From the NCBI RefSeq assembly GCF_900188095.1, contig NZ_FZOT01000002.1, positions 1 to 64,000 on the forward strand: a DNA stretch of 64,000 nt, in the 5' to 3' direction. A model generated the notes under the pieces. That model saw only the letters and a program-made list of their open reading frames with translations. It was not told the origin of the DNA and did not search any database. Of this stretch, positions 47,123-55,972 are shown piece after piece. Source of the DNA: Noviherbaspirillum humi (GTDB taxonomy: Bacteria; Pseudomonadota; Gammaproteobacteria; Burkholderiales; Burkholderiaceae_D). Each line of letters opens with the position of its first letter. The first letter of the stretch is position 1. The position numbers were made by a program, and so were the translations under genes.

Positions 47123-48016
47123 ATGCGCGCCGTCGTCTTCGCCTATCACAATGTCGGTGTGCGCTGCCTGCGGGTATTGCTCGCACGCGGCGTCGATGTC
47201 GCTCTGGTCGTGACCCATCAGGACAACCCTGCCGAAACCATCTGGTTCGAATCCGTCGCCTCGGTCTGCGAAGAACAGGGCATTCCCTACATCACGCCGG
47301 ACGATCCGAAATCCGAAGAATTGCTGCACCAGGTGCAGGCCGCCCGGCCGGACCTGATCTTCAGCTTCTACTACCGCCACATGCTGCCGGTGAACGTGCT
47401 GGGACTCGCCCCGCAGGGCGCCTTCAACATGCACGGCTCCCTGCTGCCGAAATATCGCGGCCGTGTGCCGGTGAACTGGGCGGTGCTGCATGGCGAGACC
47501 GAGACCGGCGCCACCCTGCATGAAATGCTGGCCAAGCCGGATGCCGGCGCCATCGTGGCCCAAACCGCGGTGCCCATCCTGCCGGACGATACGGCCCATG
47601 AAGTGTTCGGCAAGGTAACGGTCGCCGCGGAGCAGACACTGTGGCGGGCGCTGCCGGAAATGATCGCCGGCCGCATCTCGCGCCAGGAAAATGACCTCCG
47701 CCAGGGCAGCTATTTCGGCGGACGCAAGCCGGAGGACGGGCGCATCGACTGGCAGCAGAGCGCCCAGCAAATCTACAATCTGCACCGCGCGGTGGCGCCG
47801 CCCTACCCCGGCGCCTGGACCGTCCTGAACGGCCGCACCTTCATCATCGGCAAGGCGCGTCTTGCCAAAGAAACCATGCCGCATTTGCTCCCGGGCTTGG
47901 CTGTGGTGGATAATCGCATATTTGGCGTGGGCGGCGATGGCCGCGCCATCCAGATCTCTACGTTGCTTTCCGACGGCAAGACGGTGACGCCGGCTGAGCT
48001 GCAGCAACTCCTGTAA
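47123..48016 (+). CDS. UDP-Ara4N formyltransferase (stand-alone ArnA N-domain)
   Basis: 297 residues aligned in plan with the first half of E. coli ArnA. The formyltransferase motif is GAFNMHGSLLPKYRGRVPVN near 100, with the catalytic Asn and His of the family, and KPDAGAIVAQ supplies the aspartate. It uses 10-formyltetrahydrofolate to formylate UDP-Ara4N. In E. coli this domain is fused to the dehydrogenase; here it is separate and the dehydrogenase gene follows 44 bases later. Start ATG at 47123 lies three bases after the arnC stop. Confidence 0.9.
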   Translation: MRAVVFAYHNVGVRCLRVLLARGVDVALVVTHQDNPAETIWFESVASVCEEQGIPYITPDDPKSEELLHQVQAARPDLIFSFYYRHMLPVNVLGLAPQGAFNMHGSLLPKYRGRVPVNWAVLHGETETGATLHEMLAKPDAGAIVAQTAVPILPDDTAHEVFGKVTVAAEQTLWRALPEMIAGRISRQENDLRQGSYFGGRKPEDGRIDWQQSAQQIYNLHRAVAPPYPGAWTVLNGRTFIIGKARLAKETMPHLLPGLAVVDNRIFGVGGDGRAIQISTLLSDGKTVTPAELQQLL

Positions 48017-48060
48017 ATCGTCAATCCGCTCGTCCGGCGGCTCCACATTAAGAAATCGAT

Positions 48061-49116
48061 ATGAAAAAAGTCCTCATTCTCGGTGTCAACGGCTTCATCG
48101 GCCATCACCTGTCCAAGCGCATTCTCGAAACCACCGACTGGCATGTCTATGGCATGGACATGATGACCGACCGCATCACGGACATCCTGGAAAACGAGAG
48201 CTACAAGAGCCGCATGCACTTCTTCGAGGGCGACATCACCATCAACAAGGAGTGGGTCGAGTACCACGTCAAGAAATGCGACGTCATCCTGCCGCTGGTG
48301 GCCATCGCCACGCCGTCGACCTATGTGAAGCAGCCGCTGCGCGTGTTCGAACTGGACTTCGAAGCCAACTTGCCCATCGTCCGCTCTGCCGCCAAGTACA
48401 ACAAGCATCTGGTCTTCCCGTCCACTTCCGAAGTCTACGGCATGTGCCATGATGAGGAATTCGACCCCGAAGAATCCGAGCTGATCTGCGGCCCGATCAA
48501 CAAGCCGCGCTGGATCTACTCCTGCGCCAAGCAGCTGATGGACCGCGTGATTTGGGGCTACGGCATGGAGAGCGGCCTCAACTTCACCCTGTTTCGTCCA
48601 TTCAACTGGATCGGTGCGGGTCTCGATTCCATCCATACGCCGAAGGAAGGCAGCTCGCGCGTCGTCACCCAATTCTTCGGCCATATCGTGCGCGGCGAGA
48701 ACATCTCGCTGGTTGACGGCGGCCAGCAGAAGCGCGCCTTCACCTACATCGACGATGGCATCGACGCCCTGATGCGCATTATCGCCAACAAGGATGGCGT
48801 CGCCAGCGGCAAGATCTACAACATCGGCAATCCGACCAACAACTACTCCATCCGCGAACTGGCCACCATGATGCTCAAGCTCGCTGCCGAGTACCCGGAA
48901 TACGCCGACACCGCCAAGAAGGTCCAGCTGGTGGAGACCACTTCTGCCGCCTACTACGGCAAGGGGTATCAAGACGTGCAGAATCGCGTGCCGAAAATCA
49001 CCAACACCTGCGAGGAACTCGACTGGAAACCCACCACCACCATGGAAGCCACCCTGCGCAACATCTTCGACGCTTATCGCGGTCAGGTGGCCGACGCCCG
49101 CGCCCTGATGGATTGA
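48061..49116 (+). CDS. UDP-glucuronate 4-keto-decarboxylase (stand-alone ArnA C-domain)
   Basis: 351 residues. The Rossmann start VLILGVNGFIGHHLSKR and the STSEVYGM and YSCAK catalytic segments match the dehydrogenase half of ArnA; glutamate in SEVYG and arginine in DVQNRVP correspond to E. coli ArnA residues used in decarboxylation (Glu434, Arg619 by family knowledge). It oxidises and decarboxylates UDP-glucuronate to UDP-4-keto-arabinose. It lies between the formyltransferase and arnD, with four bases before the latter. UDP-glucose dehydrogenase, which supplies the substrate, is not in the window. Confidence 0.9.
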   Translation: MKKVLILGVNGFIGHHLSKRILETTDWHVYGMDMMTDRITDILENESYKSRMHFFEGDITINKEWVEYHVKKCDVILPLVAIATPSTYVKQPLRVFELDFEANLPIVRSAAKYNKHLVFPSTSEVYGMCHDEEFDPEESELICGPINKPRWIYSCAKQLMDRVIWGYGMESGLNFTLFRPFNWIGAGLDSIHTPKEGSSRVVTQFFGHIVRGENISLVDGGQQKRAFTYIDDGIDALMRIIANKDGVASGKIYNIGNPTNNYSIRELATMMLKLAAEYPEYADTAKKVQLVETTSAAYYGKGYQDVQNRVPKITNTCEELDWKPTTTMEATLRNIFDAYRGQVADARALMD

Positions 49117-49120
49117 GACA

Positions 49121-50086
49121 GTGCCGCTGCTGACCCTCAAGATCGACGTCGACACCTATCGCGGCACCCGGGAAGGCACGCCCAATCTGGCGCGCATGCT
49201 GCGCCGGCACCGGGCCGATGCCACCTTTCTGTTCTCGCTCGGTCCGGACCATACCGGCTGGGCCTTGCGCCGGGCGCTGCGCCCGGGCTTCTTCCAGAAG
49301 GTGTCGCGTACGTCGGTGGTGGAGCATTACGGCATCAAGACGCTGATGTACGGCGTGCTGCTTCCCGGCCCCGACATCGGCCGCACCTGCGCCGGGCAGA
49401 TGCGGGCGGTGGCTAAGGACGGCTTCGAATGCGGCATCCATACCTGGGATCATGTCTATTGGCAGGACAATGTGCGCAAGCGCGACGCCGCATGGACCCG
49501 AAACCAGATGGACGAGGCGTTTCAGCGCTTTCGGTCCATCTTCGGCGCGGCGCCCCAGACCCATGGCGCCGCCGGCTGGCAGATGAACGAACATGCCTTC
49601 CGCCAGCTTGATGCCTACGGCATGCGCTACGCATCCGACGGCCGTTCCGAATTGAAAGAAGATGGCAGCTTGGCCGATGCTTCGGCCGGCCCTTATCGCC
49701 TCCGCGTGGAAGGCCAAGAGCTGAATTGTGTCCAGCTGCCGACCACGCTGCCGACATTGGATGAAGTGCTCGGCCGCGACATCAATGGCACCACCATCAA
49801 CCTGGACAACCTGCCGCAGTATCTGCTGCGCCTGACGGAAACGCGGCGGGATCATGTCTTTACCCTGCACGCCGAGCTTGAAGGACAGAAACTCGCCCCC
49901 ATCTTCGAGCAATTGCTGGGCGGCTGGCGCGACCAGGGCTACGATCTGGTATCGATGCGGCAGTACCATGAACACGTCGCAGGGCAGCGGCTTCCGGTCC
50001 GGGATTTTGCCTGGGGCGAATTGCCTGGCCGCTCCGGCGAAGTGATCATCGAGCCGGCGAGGCAGCAGCCCGCCCGTCCCTCTTGA
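49121..50086 (+). CDS. arnD: 4-deoxy-4-formamido-L-arabinose-phosphoundecaprenol deformylase
   Basis: 321 residues, starting from GTG four bases past the previous stop. NodB-like motifs are present: KIDVDTYRGTREGTPNL with catalytic aspartates near 8-12 and HTWDHVYWQD near 107. ArnD removes the formyl group on undecaprenyl phosphate before the sugar is flipped. It is the last dedicated enzyme of the set; the peroxiredoxin gene follows. An alternative ATG start further in would lose the first motif, so GTG is kept. Confidence 0.93.
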   Translation: MPLLTLKIDVDTYRGTREGTPNLARMLRRHRADATFLFSLGPDHTGWALRRALRPGFFQKVSRTSVVEHYGIKTLMYGVLLPGPDIGRTCAGQMRAVAKDGFECGIHTWDHVYWQDNVRKRDAAWTRNQMDEAFQRFRSIFGAAPQTHGAAGWQMNEHAFRQLDAYGMRYASDGRSELKEDGSLADASAGPYRLRVEGQELNCVQLPTTLPTLDEVLGRDINGTTINLDNLPQYLLRLTETRRDHVFTLHAELEGQKLAPIFEQLLGGWRDQGYDLVSMRQYHEHVAGQRLPVRDFAWGELPGRSGEVIIEPARQQPARPS

Positions 50087-50127
50087 GCGAGCAAAACGAA
50101 AAGAACAATCAATCTGCAGGAGTTAAC

Positions 50128-50601
50128 ATGACCGACCAAGTGGCGCTCGGCGCCCCCGTTCCCGACTTCTCCGGCGCCATGACCGGCGGTACCGAGTTCC
50201 AGTTGCAGAATTATCGCGGCCGCAAGCTGGTGCTGTACTTCTACCCCAAGGACAACACGCCCGGCTGCACCACGGAAAGCATGCACTTCCGTGACCTGTA
50301 TCCGCAATTTCAGGAGCGCGGCGCGGAAATCTTCGGCATCAGCCGCGACAGCATCGCTTCCCATGACAATTTCAAGGGCAAGCTCGAGCTTCCCTTCGAA
50401 CTCATCTCCGACCCGGACGAAAAGCTCTGCAATCTGTTCGAAGTGATGAAGGTCAAGAACATGTACGGCAAGAAGGTAAGGGGCGTCGAGCGCAGCACTT
50501 TTGTCATTGACGCATCTGGCAATTTGGTGAAAGAATGGCGTGGAGTGAAAGTGCCAGGGCACATCGACGAAGTTTTGGAGTTCGTGGGGTCTCTGGCTTG
50601 A
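50128..50601 (+). CDS. bcp: Bcp/PrxQ-type peroxiredoxin
   Basis: 157 residues from the ATG at 50128, which has AGGAG at a six-base spacing; the frame also has an ATG at 50083 overlapping arnD, without such a site. The peroxidatic Cys47 is in KDNTPGCTTE. The usual Bcp resolving cysteine five residues later is absent (Ser51-Met52), while Cys101 in DEKLCNLFEV could act instead, as in some PrxQ proteins. The enzyme reduces peroxides with thioredoxin. It lies 41 bases past arnD and precedes a strong terminator, so it is the likely last gene of the Ara4N operon. Confidence 0.9.
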   Translation: MTDQVALGAPVPDFSGAMTGGTEFQLQNYRGRKLVLYFYPKDNTPGCTTESMHFRDLYPQFQERGAEIFGISRDSIASHDNFKGKLELPFELISDPDEKLCNLFEVMKVKNMYGKKVRGVERSTFVIDASGNLVKEWRGVKVPGHIDEVLEFVGSLA

Positions 50602-50642
50602 ACTGACGAGCCGATTTGAATCCAGCAGATTTTTCCTCTCGA

Positions 50643-50690
50643 AAGCCGTTTGCGGAAGTGGCGTGCAGCCTTCCCAAACGGCTTTTTTGT
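50643..50690 (+). terminator. Rho-independent terminator after bcp
   Basis: AAGCCGTTTG (50643-50652) pairs with CAAACGGCTT (50675-50684), extended by GGAAG/CTTCC inside, then six T residues in a row (50683-50688) followed by GTTTG. It closes the arn-bcp operon. Confidence 0.9.
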
Positions 50691-50835
50691 TTGCGAAAAC
50701 CGGTTTTCCTTTTTCCGTTTGTCGTCCCTTCATCAACCCCTTCCCGCAGCGCTGGACGTTGCGGCCCACCTGCAGTCGTCGACGACCATCGTCGAGTCTT
50801 GACCCTATTTCAGACAATTTCCTGTTGAGGTTCTG

Positions 50836-52500
50836 ATGCCACTGCCAAAAATACCGACGAAACCCGCAACACTGCTGTCCCCTGAAGATTATCCCAAGGC
50901 AGAAAAAGGCAAGTCCGTCAAACCCGTGGTTTCCCTCGTGGAGCCGCCCGCGACACCCGCAGAACCAGCCGTGGAAGCGCCGAAGGCGCGCGGCCGCATC
51001 GCCGAGAAGCCGGCCGTCAAGGCGGTTGCCACCAAGCCGCGCGCAGTGCCCAGCCTGATGAAGTCCGGCACCAGCCGCTCGGCCGACAAGGCCGGTATCA
51101 CCAAGATGTTCGTACTCGATACCAACGTGCTCATGCATGACCCGACCTCGCTGTTCCGCTTCGAGGAGCATGACGTCTACCTGCCGATGATGACGCTGGA
51201 GGAACTCGACAACCACAAGAAGGGCATGTCGGAGGTCGCAAGGAATGCGCGCCAGGTATCGCGCTCGCTCGATGCGCTGGTCGCCGACGTGCAGGAAGAA
51301 GACATAGAGAGCGGCATTCCCTTGTCCAAGCTGGGCAACAAGGATGCCAAGGGCCGTCTCTTCTTCCAGACCAAGCTGCAGCCGACGACGCTTCCCGAAG
51401 GCCTCCCCAGCGGCAAGGCCGACAATCAGATCCTCGGCGTGGTGCGCGCGCTGGAAGAACAGTTCCCCGACCGCCCGATCGTGCTGGTGTCCAAGGACAT
51501 CAACATGCGCATCAAGGCGCGTGCGATGGGCCTGCCGGCCGAAGAGTACCTGAACGACCATGTGCTGGAAGACACCGATCTGCTCTATTCCGGCATCCTG
51601 CAGCTTCCGGACGACTTCTGGAACAAGCATGCCAAGGGCATGGAGTCGTGGCAGGAGAACAAGCATGGCACCGGCTATACCTTCTATCGCGTCACCGGTC
51701 CGACGGTGCCGTCGATGCTGGTCAACCAGTTCGTGTTCCTCGAACCGAGCAATGGCGAGGCGCCGTTCTACGGCCAGGTCAAGCAGATCAACGGCAAGAC
51801 GGCGGTGCTGCAGACGCTGCGCGACTACACCCATGGCAAGAACGGCGTGTGGGGCGTCACCGCCCGCAATCGCGAGCAGAACTTCGCGCTGAATCTATTG
51901 ATGAATCCGGAGTGCGACTTCGTCACCCTGCTCGGCCAGGCCGGCACCGGCAAGACCCTGCTGGCGCTCGCCGCCGGCTTGGCGCAGGTGCTGGAGACGA
52001 AGCTCTACAATGAAATCATCGTCACCCGGGTCACCGTGCCGGTGGGCGAAGACATCGGCTTCCTGCCCGGCACCGAAGAGGAAAAGATGTCGCCCTGGAT
52101 GGGCGCCTTCGACGACAACCTCGAAGTGCTGAACAAGACCGACAGCGATGCCGGCGAATGGGGCCGCGCCGCGACGCAGGACCTGATCCGCTCCCGCATC
52201 AAGATCAAGTCGATGAATTTCATGCGCGGGCGCACTTTCGTCAACAAGTTCCTGATCGTCGACGAAGCCCAGAACCTGACGCCGAAGCAGATCAAGACCC
52301 TGGTCACCCGCGCCGGTCCCGGCACGAAGATCATCTGCCTCGGCAACATCGCGCAGATCGACACGCCCTATCTCACCGAAGGCTCCAGCGGCCTCACGTA
52401 TGTCGTGGACCGCTTCAAGGGCTGGGCGCACAGCGGCCATGTGACGCTGGCGCGGGGCGAGCGCTCCAGGCTGGCGGATCACGCCAGCGACGTGCTGTAG
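50836..52500 (+). CDS. PIN-PhoH protein (PhoH2-like ATPase/RNase)
   Basis: 554 residues. The first 90 are a Lys/Pro/Ala-rich, probably disordered lead, followed by a PIN domain (MFVLDTNVLMHDP near 92-105, LEELDNHKKG near 120). A PhoH-like P-loop domain comes next, with LGQAGTGKTLLALA near 367-380, LPGTEEEKMSPW and VDEAQNLTPKQIKTL near 472. PIN-PhoH fusions act as RNA helicase-nucleases in mycobacteria. GAGG lies five bases before the ATG. The gene converges on pit, linked by a shared terminator; whether it is phosphate-regulated is not shown by the sequence. Confidence 0.92.
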   Translation: MPLPKIPTKPATLLSPEDYPKAEKGKSVKPVVSLVEPPATPAEPAVEAPKARGRIAEKPAVKAVATKPRAVPSLMKSGTSRSADKAGITKMFVLDTNVLMHDPTSLFRFEEHDVYLPMMTLEELDNHKKGMSEVARNARQVSRSLDALVADVQEEDIESGIPLSKLGNKDAKGRLFFQTKLQPTTLPEGLPSGKADNQILGVVRALEEQFPDRPIVLVSKDINMRIKARAMGLPAEEYLNDHVLEDTDLLYSGILQLPDDFWNKHAKGMESWQENKHGTGYTFYRVTGPTVPSMLVNQFVFLEPSNGEAPFYGQVKQINGKTAVLQTLRDYTHGKNGVWGVTARNREQNFALNLLMNPECDFVTLLGQAGTGKTLLALAAGLAQVLETKLYNEIIVTRVTVPVGEDIGFLPGTEEEKMSPWMGAFDDNLEVLNKTDSDAGEWGRAATQDLIRSRIKIKSMNFMRGRTFVNKFLIVDEAQNLTPKQIKTLVTRAGPGTKIICLGNIAQIDTPYLTEGSSGLTYVVDRFKGWAHSGHVTLARGERSRLADHASDVL

Positions 52501-52539
52501 CCTTGCTTGCAGCCGCCCGCGACGGGCGGCGCAATGAAG

Positions 52540-52577
52540 AAGGCCCGCAATCCGGAAGGATGCGGGCCTTTGTTTTT
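52540..52577. terminator. Bidirectional terminator between phoH-type gene and pit
   Basis: AAGGCCCGCA (52540-52549) pairs with TGCGGGCCTT (52561-52570) with an 11-base loop. On plus it is followed by TGTTTTT, and on minus by CTTCTTC, so it is a good terminator for phoH and a weaker one for pit. A second hairpin GCCGCCCG/CGGGCGGC lies at 52512-52530. Confidence 0.8.
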
Positions 52578-52588
52578 CTGGATTCGAA

Positions 52589-53596
52589 TCAAAGGATCTT
52601 GGTGCCTATCCACCAGGCGATGGCGGCAACGAAGGCCGATGCCGGGATGGTAAGAATCCAGGCCCAGACGATGTTGCCGGCCACGCCCCAGCGCACCGCC
52701 GACATCTTGCGGGAAGAGCCGACGCCGACGATGGCGCCGGTGATGGTATGGGTGGTCGACACGGGGATGCCGAGCGCGGTGGCGAGGAACAGCGTGATCG
52801 CGCCGCCGGTCTCCGCGCAGAATCCGCCCACCGGCTTGAGCTTGGTGATTTTCTGACCCATGGTCTTGACGATGCGCCAGCCGCCGAACAGCGTGCCGAG
52901 GCCGATGGCGGTGTAGCAGCCGATGATCACCCACCACGGCAGCGGATCCTGCGCGGTGGTGTAGCCGGCGGCGATGAGCAGCATCCAGATGATGCCCATG
53001 GTTTTCTGCGCGTCGTTGCCGCCGTGGCCGAGGCTGTACATGGAAGCGGAGATCAGCTGCAGGCGGCGGAACCACTTGTCGATGCGGCGCGGCGTGGAGC
53101 GAACGAAGATCCACGACACCAGCAGCATCATCAGAGAGCCGAAGACGAACCCCAGCAGCGGTGACAGCACGATGAAGCTGATGGTTTTGATCAGGCCGCC
53201 CGAGATCAGGGAGCCGGTGCCAGCCTTGGCCACCGCAGCGCCGACGAGTCCGCCGATGAGGGCATGGGAAGAGGACGACGGAATGCCGTAGTACCAGGTC
53301 AGCACGTTCCAGAAAATCGCCCCGACCAGCGCGCCGAACACGACGTAGTGATCGACGATGGAGGGCTCGATCGTTCCCTTGCCGACGGTCGATGCCACCT
53401 TGAGCTGGAAAAAGAAGATCGCGACGACGTTGAAGAAGGCAGCCATGGCCACCGCCGTCTGCGGGCGCAGCACGCCGGTGGAAACCACGGTGGCGATAGC
53501 ATTCGCGGCATCATGGAAGCCGTTCATGAAGTCGAACAGCAGCGCGAGGGCGATCAGCAGCGCAAGGGTGTACAGGCTAATCTGGAGTGTATTCAT
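52589..53596 (-). CDS. Low-affinity inorganic phosphate transporter (PiT family)
   Basis: 335 residues with about nine to ten membrane helices. PiT signatures are both present: NGFHDAANAIATVVS near 25-39 and HGGNDAQKTMGIIW near 195-208. It co-transports metal phosphate with protons. The gene follows DUF47 on the same strand, the usual pairing, in which the PhoU-like protein is thought to modulate the transporter. A GC hairpin lies in the 105 bases between them. Confidence 0.94.
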   Translation of the reverse strand: MNTLQISLYTLALLIALALLFDFMNGFHDAANAIATVVSTGVLRPQTAVAMAAFFNVVAIFFFQLKVASTVGKGTIEPSIVDHYVVFGALVGAIFWNVLTWYYGIPSSSSHALIGGLVGAAVAKAGTGSLISGGLIKTISFIVLSPLLGFVFGSLMMLLVSWIFVRSTPRRIDKWFRRLQLISASMYSLGHGGNDAQKTMGIIWMLLIAAGYTTAQDPLPWWVIIGCYTAIGLGTLFGGWRIVKTMGQKITKLKPVGGFCAETGGAITLFLATALGIPVSTTHTITGAIVGVGSSRKMSAVRWGVAGNIVWAWILTIPASAFVAAIAWWIGTKIL

Positions 53597-53668
53597 GGGT
53601 GTTGTTGATCTTGTTCAGCCGGCGCGGCGCAGGCGCGGACTAGCTCCGCATTGCGGCGCCGGCATCCC

Positions 53669-53688
53669 GCCGCCGGCGAACCGGCGGC
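53669..53688 (-). other. Intergenic hairpin between DUF47 gene and pit
   Basis: GCCGCCGG pairs with CCGGCGGC around the loop CGAA (TTCG on the minus strand, a stable tetraloop). No T-run follows, so it is more likely an RNA-stabilising or processing element than a terminator. Confidence 0.45.
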
Positions 53689-53701
53689 CACGGAGCCCCG
53701 A

Positions 53702-54328
53702 TCAGGCGTTCTCGACGATGATGCCTTCGATGATGTTGGCCACGTCCTCGCAGCGGTCGGTGACCGTCTCCAGGATTTCGTAGATTGCTTTCAGCTTGAT
53801 CAGATTGCGCACGTCCGGCTCGTCGCGGAACAGCTTGGACATGGCGGAGCGCATGACATGGTCGGCATCGGATTCGAGCCGGTCGATCTCTTCGCAGATG
53901 CCGAGGATCTGACCGGAATTGTCCATGTTGTGCAGCAGGGTCACCGCCGACTTTACCTTCTCGGTGCAGGCGAGGCAGAGTTCCGCGAGGCGCTTGGCTT
54001 CGGGCGTGATGGCCTTGATGTCGTACAGGGAAATGGTCTGGGCGGCATCCTCCAGCAGGTCGAGGATGTCGTCCATGCGCGTGATCAGCTGGTGAATGTC
54101 GTCGCGGTCGAGCGGCGTGATGAACGTCTTGTGCAGCAGGTCCAGCGTCTGGTGGGTGATCTTGTCAGCCTGCTTCTCGACGCCTTCGATCGCGTGCACG
54201 CGGTTGTCGAGGTCATCGAAATTGGTCATCAGCGCCACCATTTCCTTGGCGCCCTTGACGCAGTAATCCGCATGCTGCTCGAACAGGTCGAAGAATTTGC
54301 CCTCGGTGGGCATGAGTCGTCCAAACAT
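53702..54328 (-). CDS. DUF47 PhoU-like protein, Pit accessory
   Basis: 208 residues, all-helical, with the DUF47 pattern: LFEQHADYCVKGAKEMVALM near 20-40, HAIEGVEKQADKITHQTLDLL near 50-70 and MDDILDLLEDAAQTISLYD near 90-110. It is a homologue of PhoU domains and is encoded 105 bases before the PiT transporter, probably with it as an operon. Such proteins are thought to regulate phosphate uptake through Pit. GAGAGAAC precedes the ATG. Soluble, cytoplasmic. Confidence 0.93.
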   Translation of the reverse strand: MFGRLMPTEGKFFDLFEQHADYCVKGAKEMVALMTNFDDLDNRVHAIEGVEKQADKITHQTLDLLHKTFITPLDRDDIHQLITRMDDILDLLEDAAQTISLYDIKAITPEAKRLAELCLACTEKVKSAVTLLHNMDNSGQILGICEEIDRLESDADHVMRSAMSKLFRDEPDVRNLIKLKAIYEILETVTDRCEDVANIIEGIIVENA

Positions 54329-54444
54329 AATGTTCTCTCAAAGTAATCAAATTCCGGCAGGCTGCCGCGAAACCCGCGCATTGTACCCTGAGGCGTTTGA
54401 CTGCGAATACGGCGCGAAGCTCAAAATGGCAAGAAAGCGCGATT

Positions 54445-55851
54445 TTACTCGCCGCCGAAGATGGCTTGGCCGCCAGTGTAATTGTCGAACTTGGTGTACT
54501 CGCCGAGGAAGGTGAGGCGGACGGTACCGATCGGGCCGTTACGCTGCTTGCCGATGATGATCTCGGCCGTGCCCTTGTCCGGGGAGTCCGGATTGTAGAC
54601 CTGGTCACGGTAGATGAACAAAATGACGTCGGCGTCCTGTTCGATGGCGCCGGATTCACGCAGGTCGGACATCACCGGGCGCTTGTTGGGACGCTGCTCG
54701 AGCGAGCGGTTGAGCTGCGACAGCGCGATCACCGGGCAATTCAGTTCCTTCGCCAAGCCCTTCAGGTTGCGCGAGATCTCCGAGATCTCGGTAGCGCGGT
54801 TCTCGCCGGCCGAGTTGGCCGACATCAGCTGCAGGTAGTCGATGATAATCAGGCCCAGCTTGCCGCACTGCCGGGACAGGCGGCGGGCGCGGGCACGCAA
54901 TTCGATGGAACTCAGCGCCGGCGTTTCATCGATGAAGAACTGGGCGTCGTTCATCTTCTGGATGGCATAAGTCAGACGCGGCCAATCCTCGTCGTTCAGG
55001 CGGCCGGTGCGCAGCCGGTGCTGGTCGAGCCGGCCAACCGAGCCGAGCATACGCATCGCCAGTTGGGCGCCTCCCATCTCCATGGAAAACACCGCCACCG
55101 GGAGGCCGCTCTCGATCGCGACATGCTCGCCGATGTTGATGGAGAACGCGGTTTTACCCATGGAGGGACGTCCCGCGACGATGACCAGATCACCCGGCTG
55201 CAGGCCAGAGGTCATCTTGTCGAGGTCGGCAAAACCGGTCGGCACGCCGGTGATGTCATTCTGGTTGTCGCGGTTGTAGAGCTCGTCGATGCGTTCAACC
55301 ACCTGGGTCAGCAGCGGCTGAATCTCGAGGAATCCCTGGGCGCCGCGGGCGCCCTCTTCGGCGATCGCAAAAATCTTCGACTCGGCCTCGTCCAGCAATT
55401 GCTTCACTTCCTTGCCCTGCGGACTGAAGGCCTGCGTGGCGATTTCGTCGGACACGGTGATCAGGCGGCGCAGCACGCCGCGCTCGCGCACGATCTCTGC
55501 ATAGCGGCGGATGTTGGCGGCGGAGGGCGTGTTCTGGGCCAGCGCGTTCAGGTAGGACAGACCGCCGACTTCCTCGGCCTTGTTGCTGACGTTCAGGGAT
55601 TCATAGACCGTGATGACGTCCGCCGGTTTGCTGCTGTTGATCAGCTTGACGATGTGCTGAAAGATGAGGCGGTGGTCGTAGCGATAGAAGTCGTCCTCGC
55701 GCACGAAGTCCGCAATGCGGTCCCACGCCGCGTTGTCGAGCAGCAGACCGCCGAGCACGGATTGCTCAGCTTCGATGGAGTGCGGCGGGATGCGGAGGGA
55801 ATCGATCTGAGGATCGGAGCGGGTTTCGCGGGATTCGATGCGGGAGTTCAT
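54445..55851 (-). CDS. dnaB: Replicative DNA helicase DnaB
   Basis: 468 residues, close to the 471 of E. coli. The N-terminal domain (about 20-120) opens RIPPHSIEAEQSVLGGLLL; the RecA-like C-domain has the Walker A GRPSMGKTAFS near 215 and LIIIDYLQLMS near 320. It unwinds DNA at the replication fork. The start at 55851 is chosen to match family length; the frame extends upstream to 55923 with non-family residues. It faces away from the efflux operon; in many relatives it follows rplI directly. Confidence 0.97.
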   Translation of the reverse strand: MNSRIESRETRSDPQIDSLRIPPHSIEAEQSVLGGLLLDNAAWDRIADFVREDDFYRYDHRLIFQHIVKLINSSKPADVITVYESLNVSNKAEEVGGLSYLNALAQNTPSAANIRRYAEIVRERGVLRRLITVSDEIATQAFSPQGKEVKQLLDEAESKIFAIAEEGARGAQGFLEIQPLLTQVVERIDELYNRDNQNDITGVPTGFADLDKMTSGLQPGDLVIVAGRPSMGKTAFSINIGEHVAIESGLPVAVFSMEMGGAQLAMRMLGSVGRLDQHRLRTGRLNDEDWPRLTYAIQKMNDAQFFIDETPALSSIELRARARRLSRQCGKLGLIIIDYLQLMSANSAGENRATEISEISRNLKGLAKELNCPVIALSQLNRSLEQRPNKRPVMSDLRESGAIEQDADVILFIYRDQVYNPDSPDKGTAEIIIGKQRNGPIGTVRLTFLGEYTKFDNYTGGQAIFGGE

Positions 55852-55972
55852 GGGCGGGATTATCTCTGGAGAAATGACTCGCCGCAATGGCTGCGAGCAA
55901 CAACCAGCGCTTGCCAAAACCACTTGCTTCCTCTAGCAAACCGCCATTTTTCCTATATGGCATTCGGCTGCC

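Noticed and set aside
45554-48046. An 830-residue minus-strand open frame
   Set aside because: Antisense to arnB, arnC and the formyltransferase gene; composition is that of a reverse-strand shadow.
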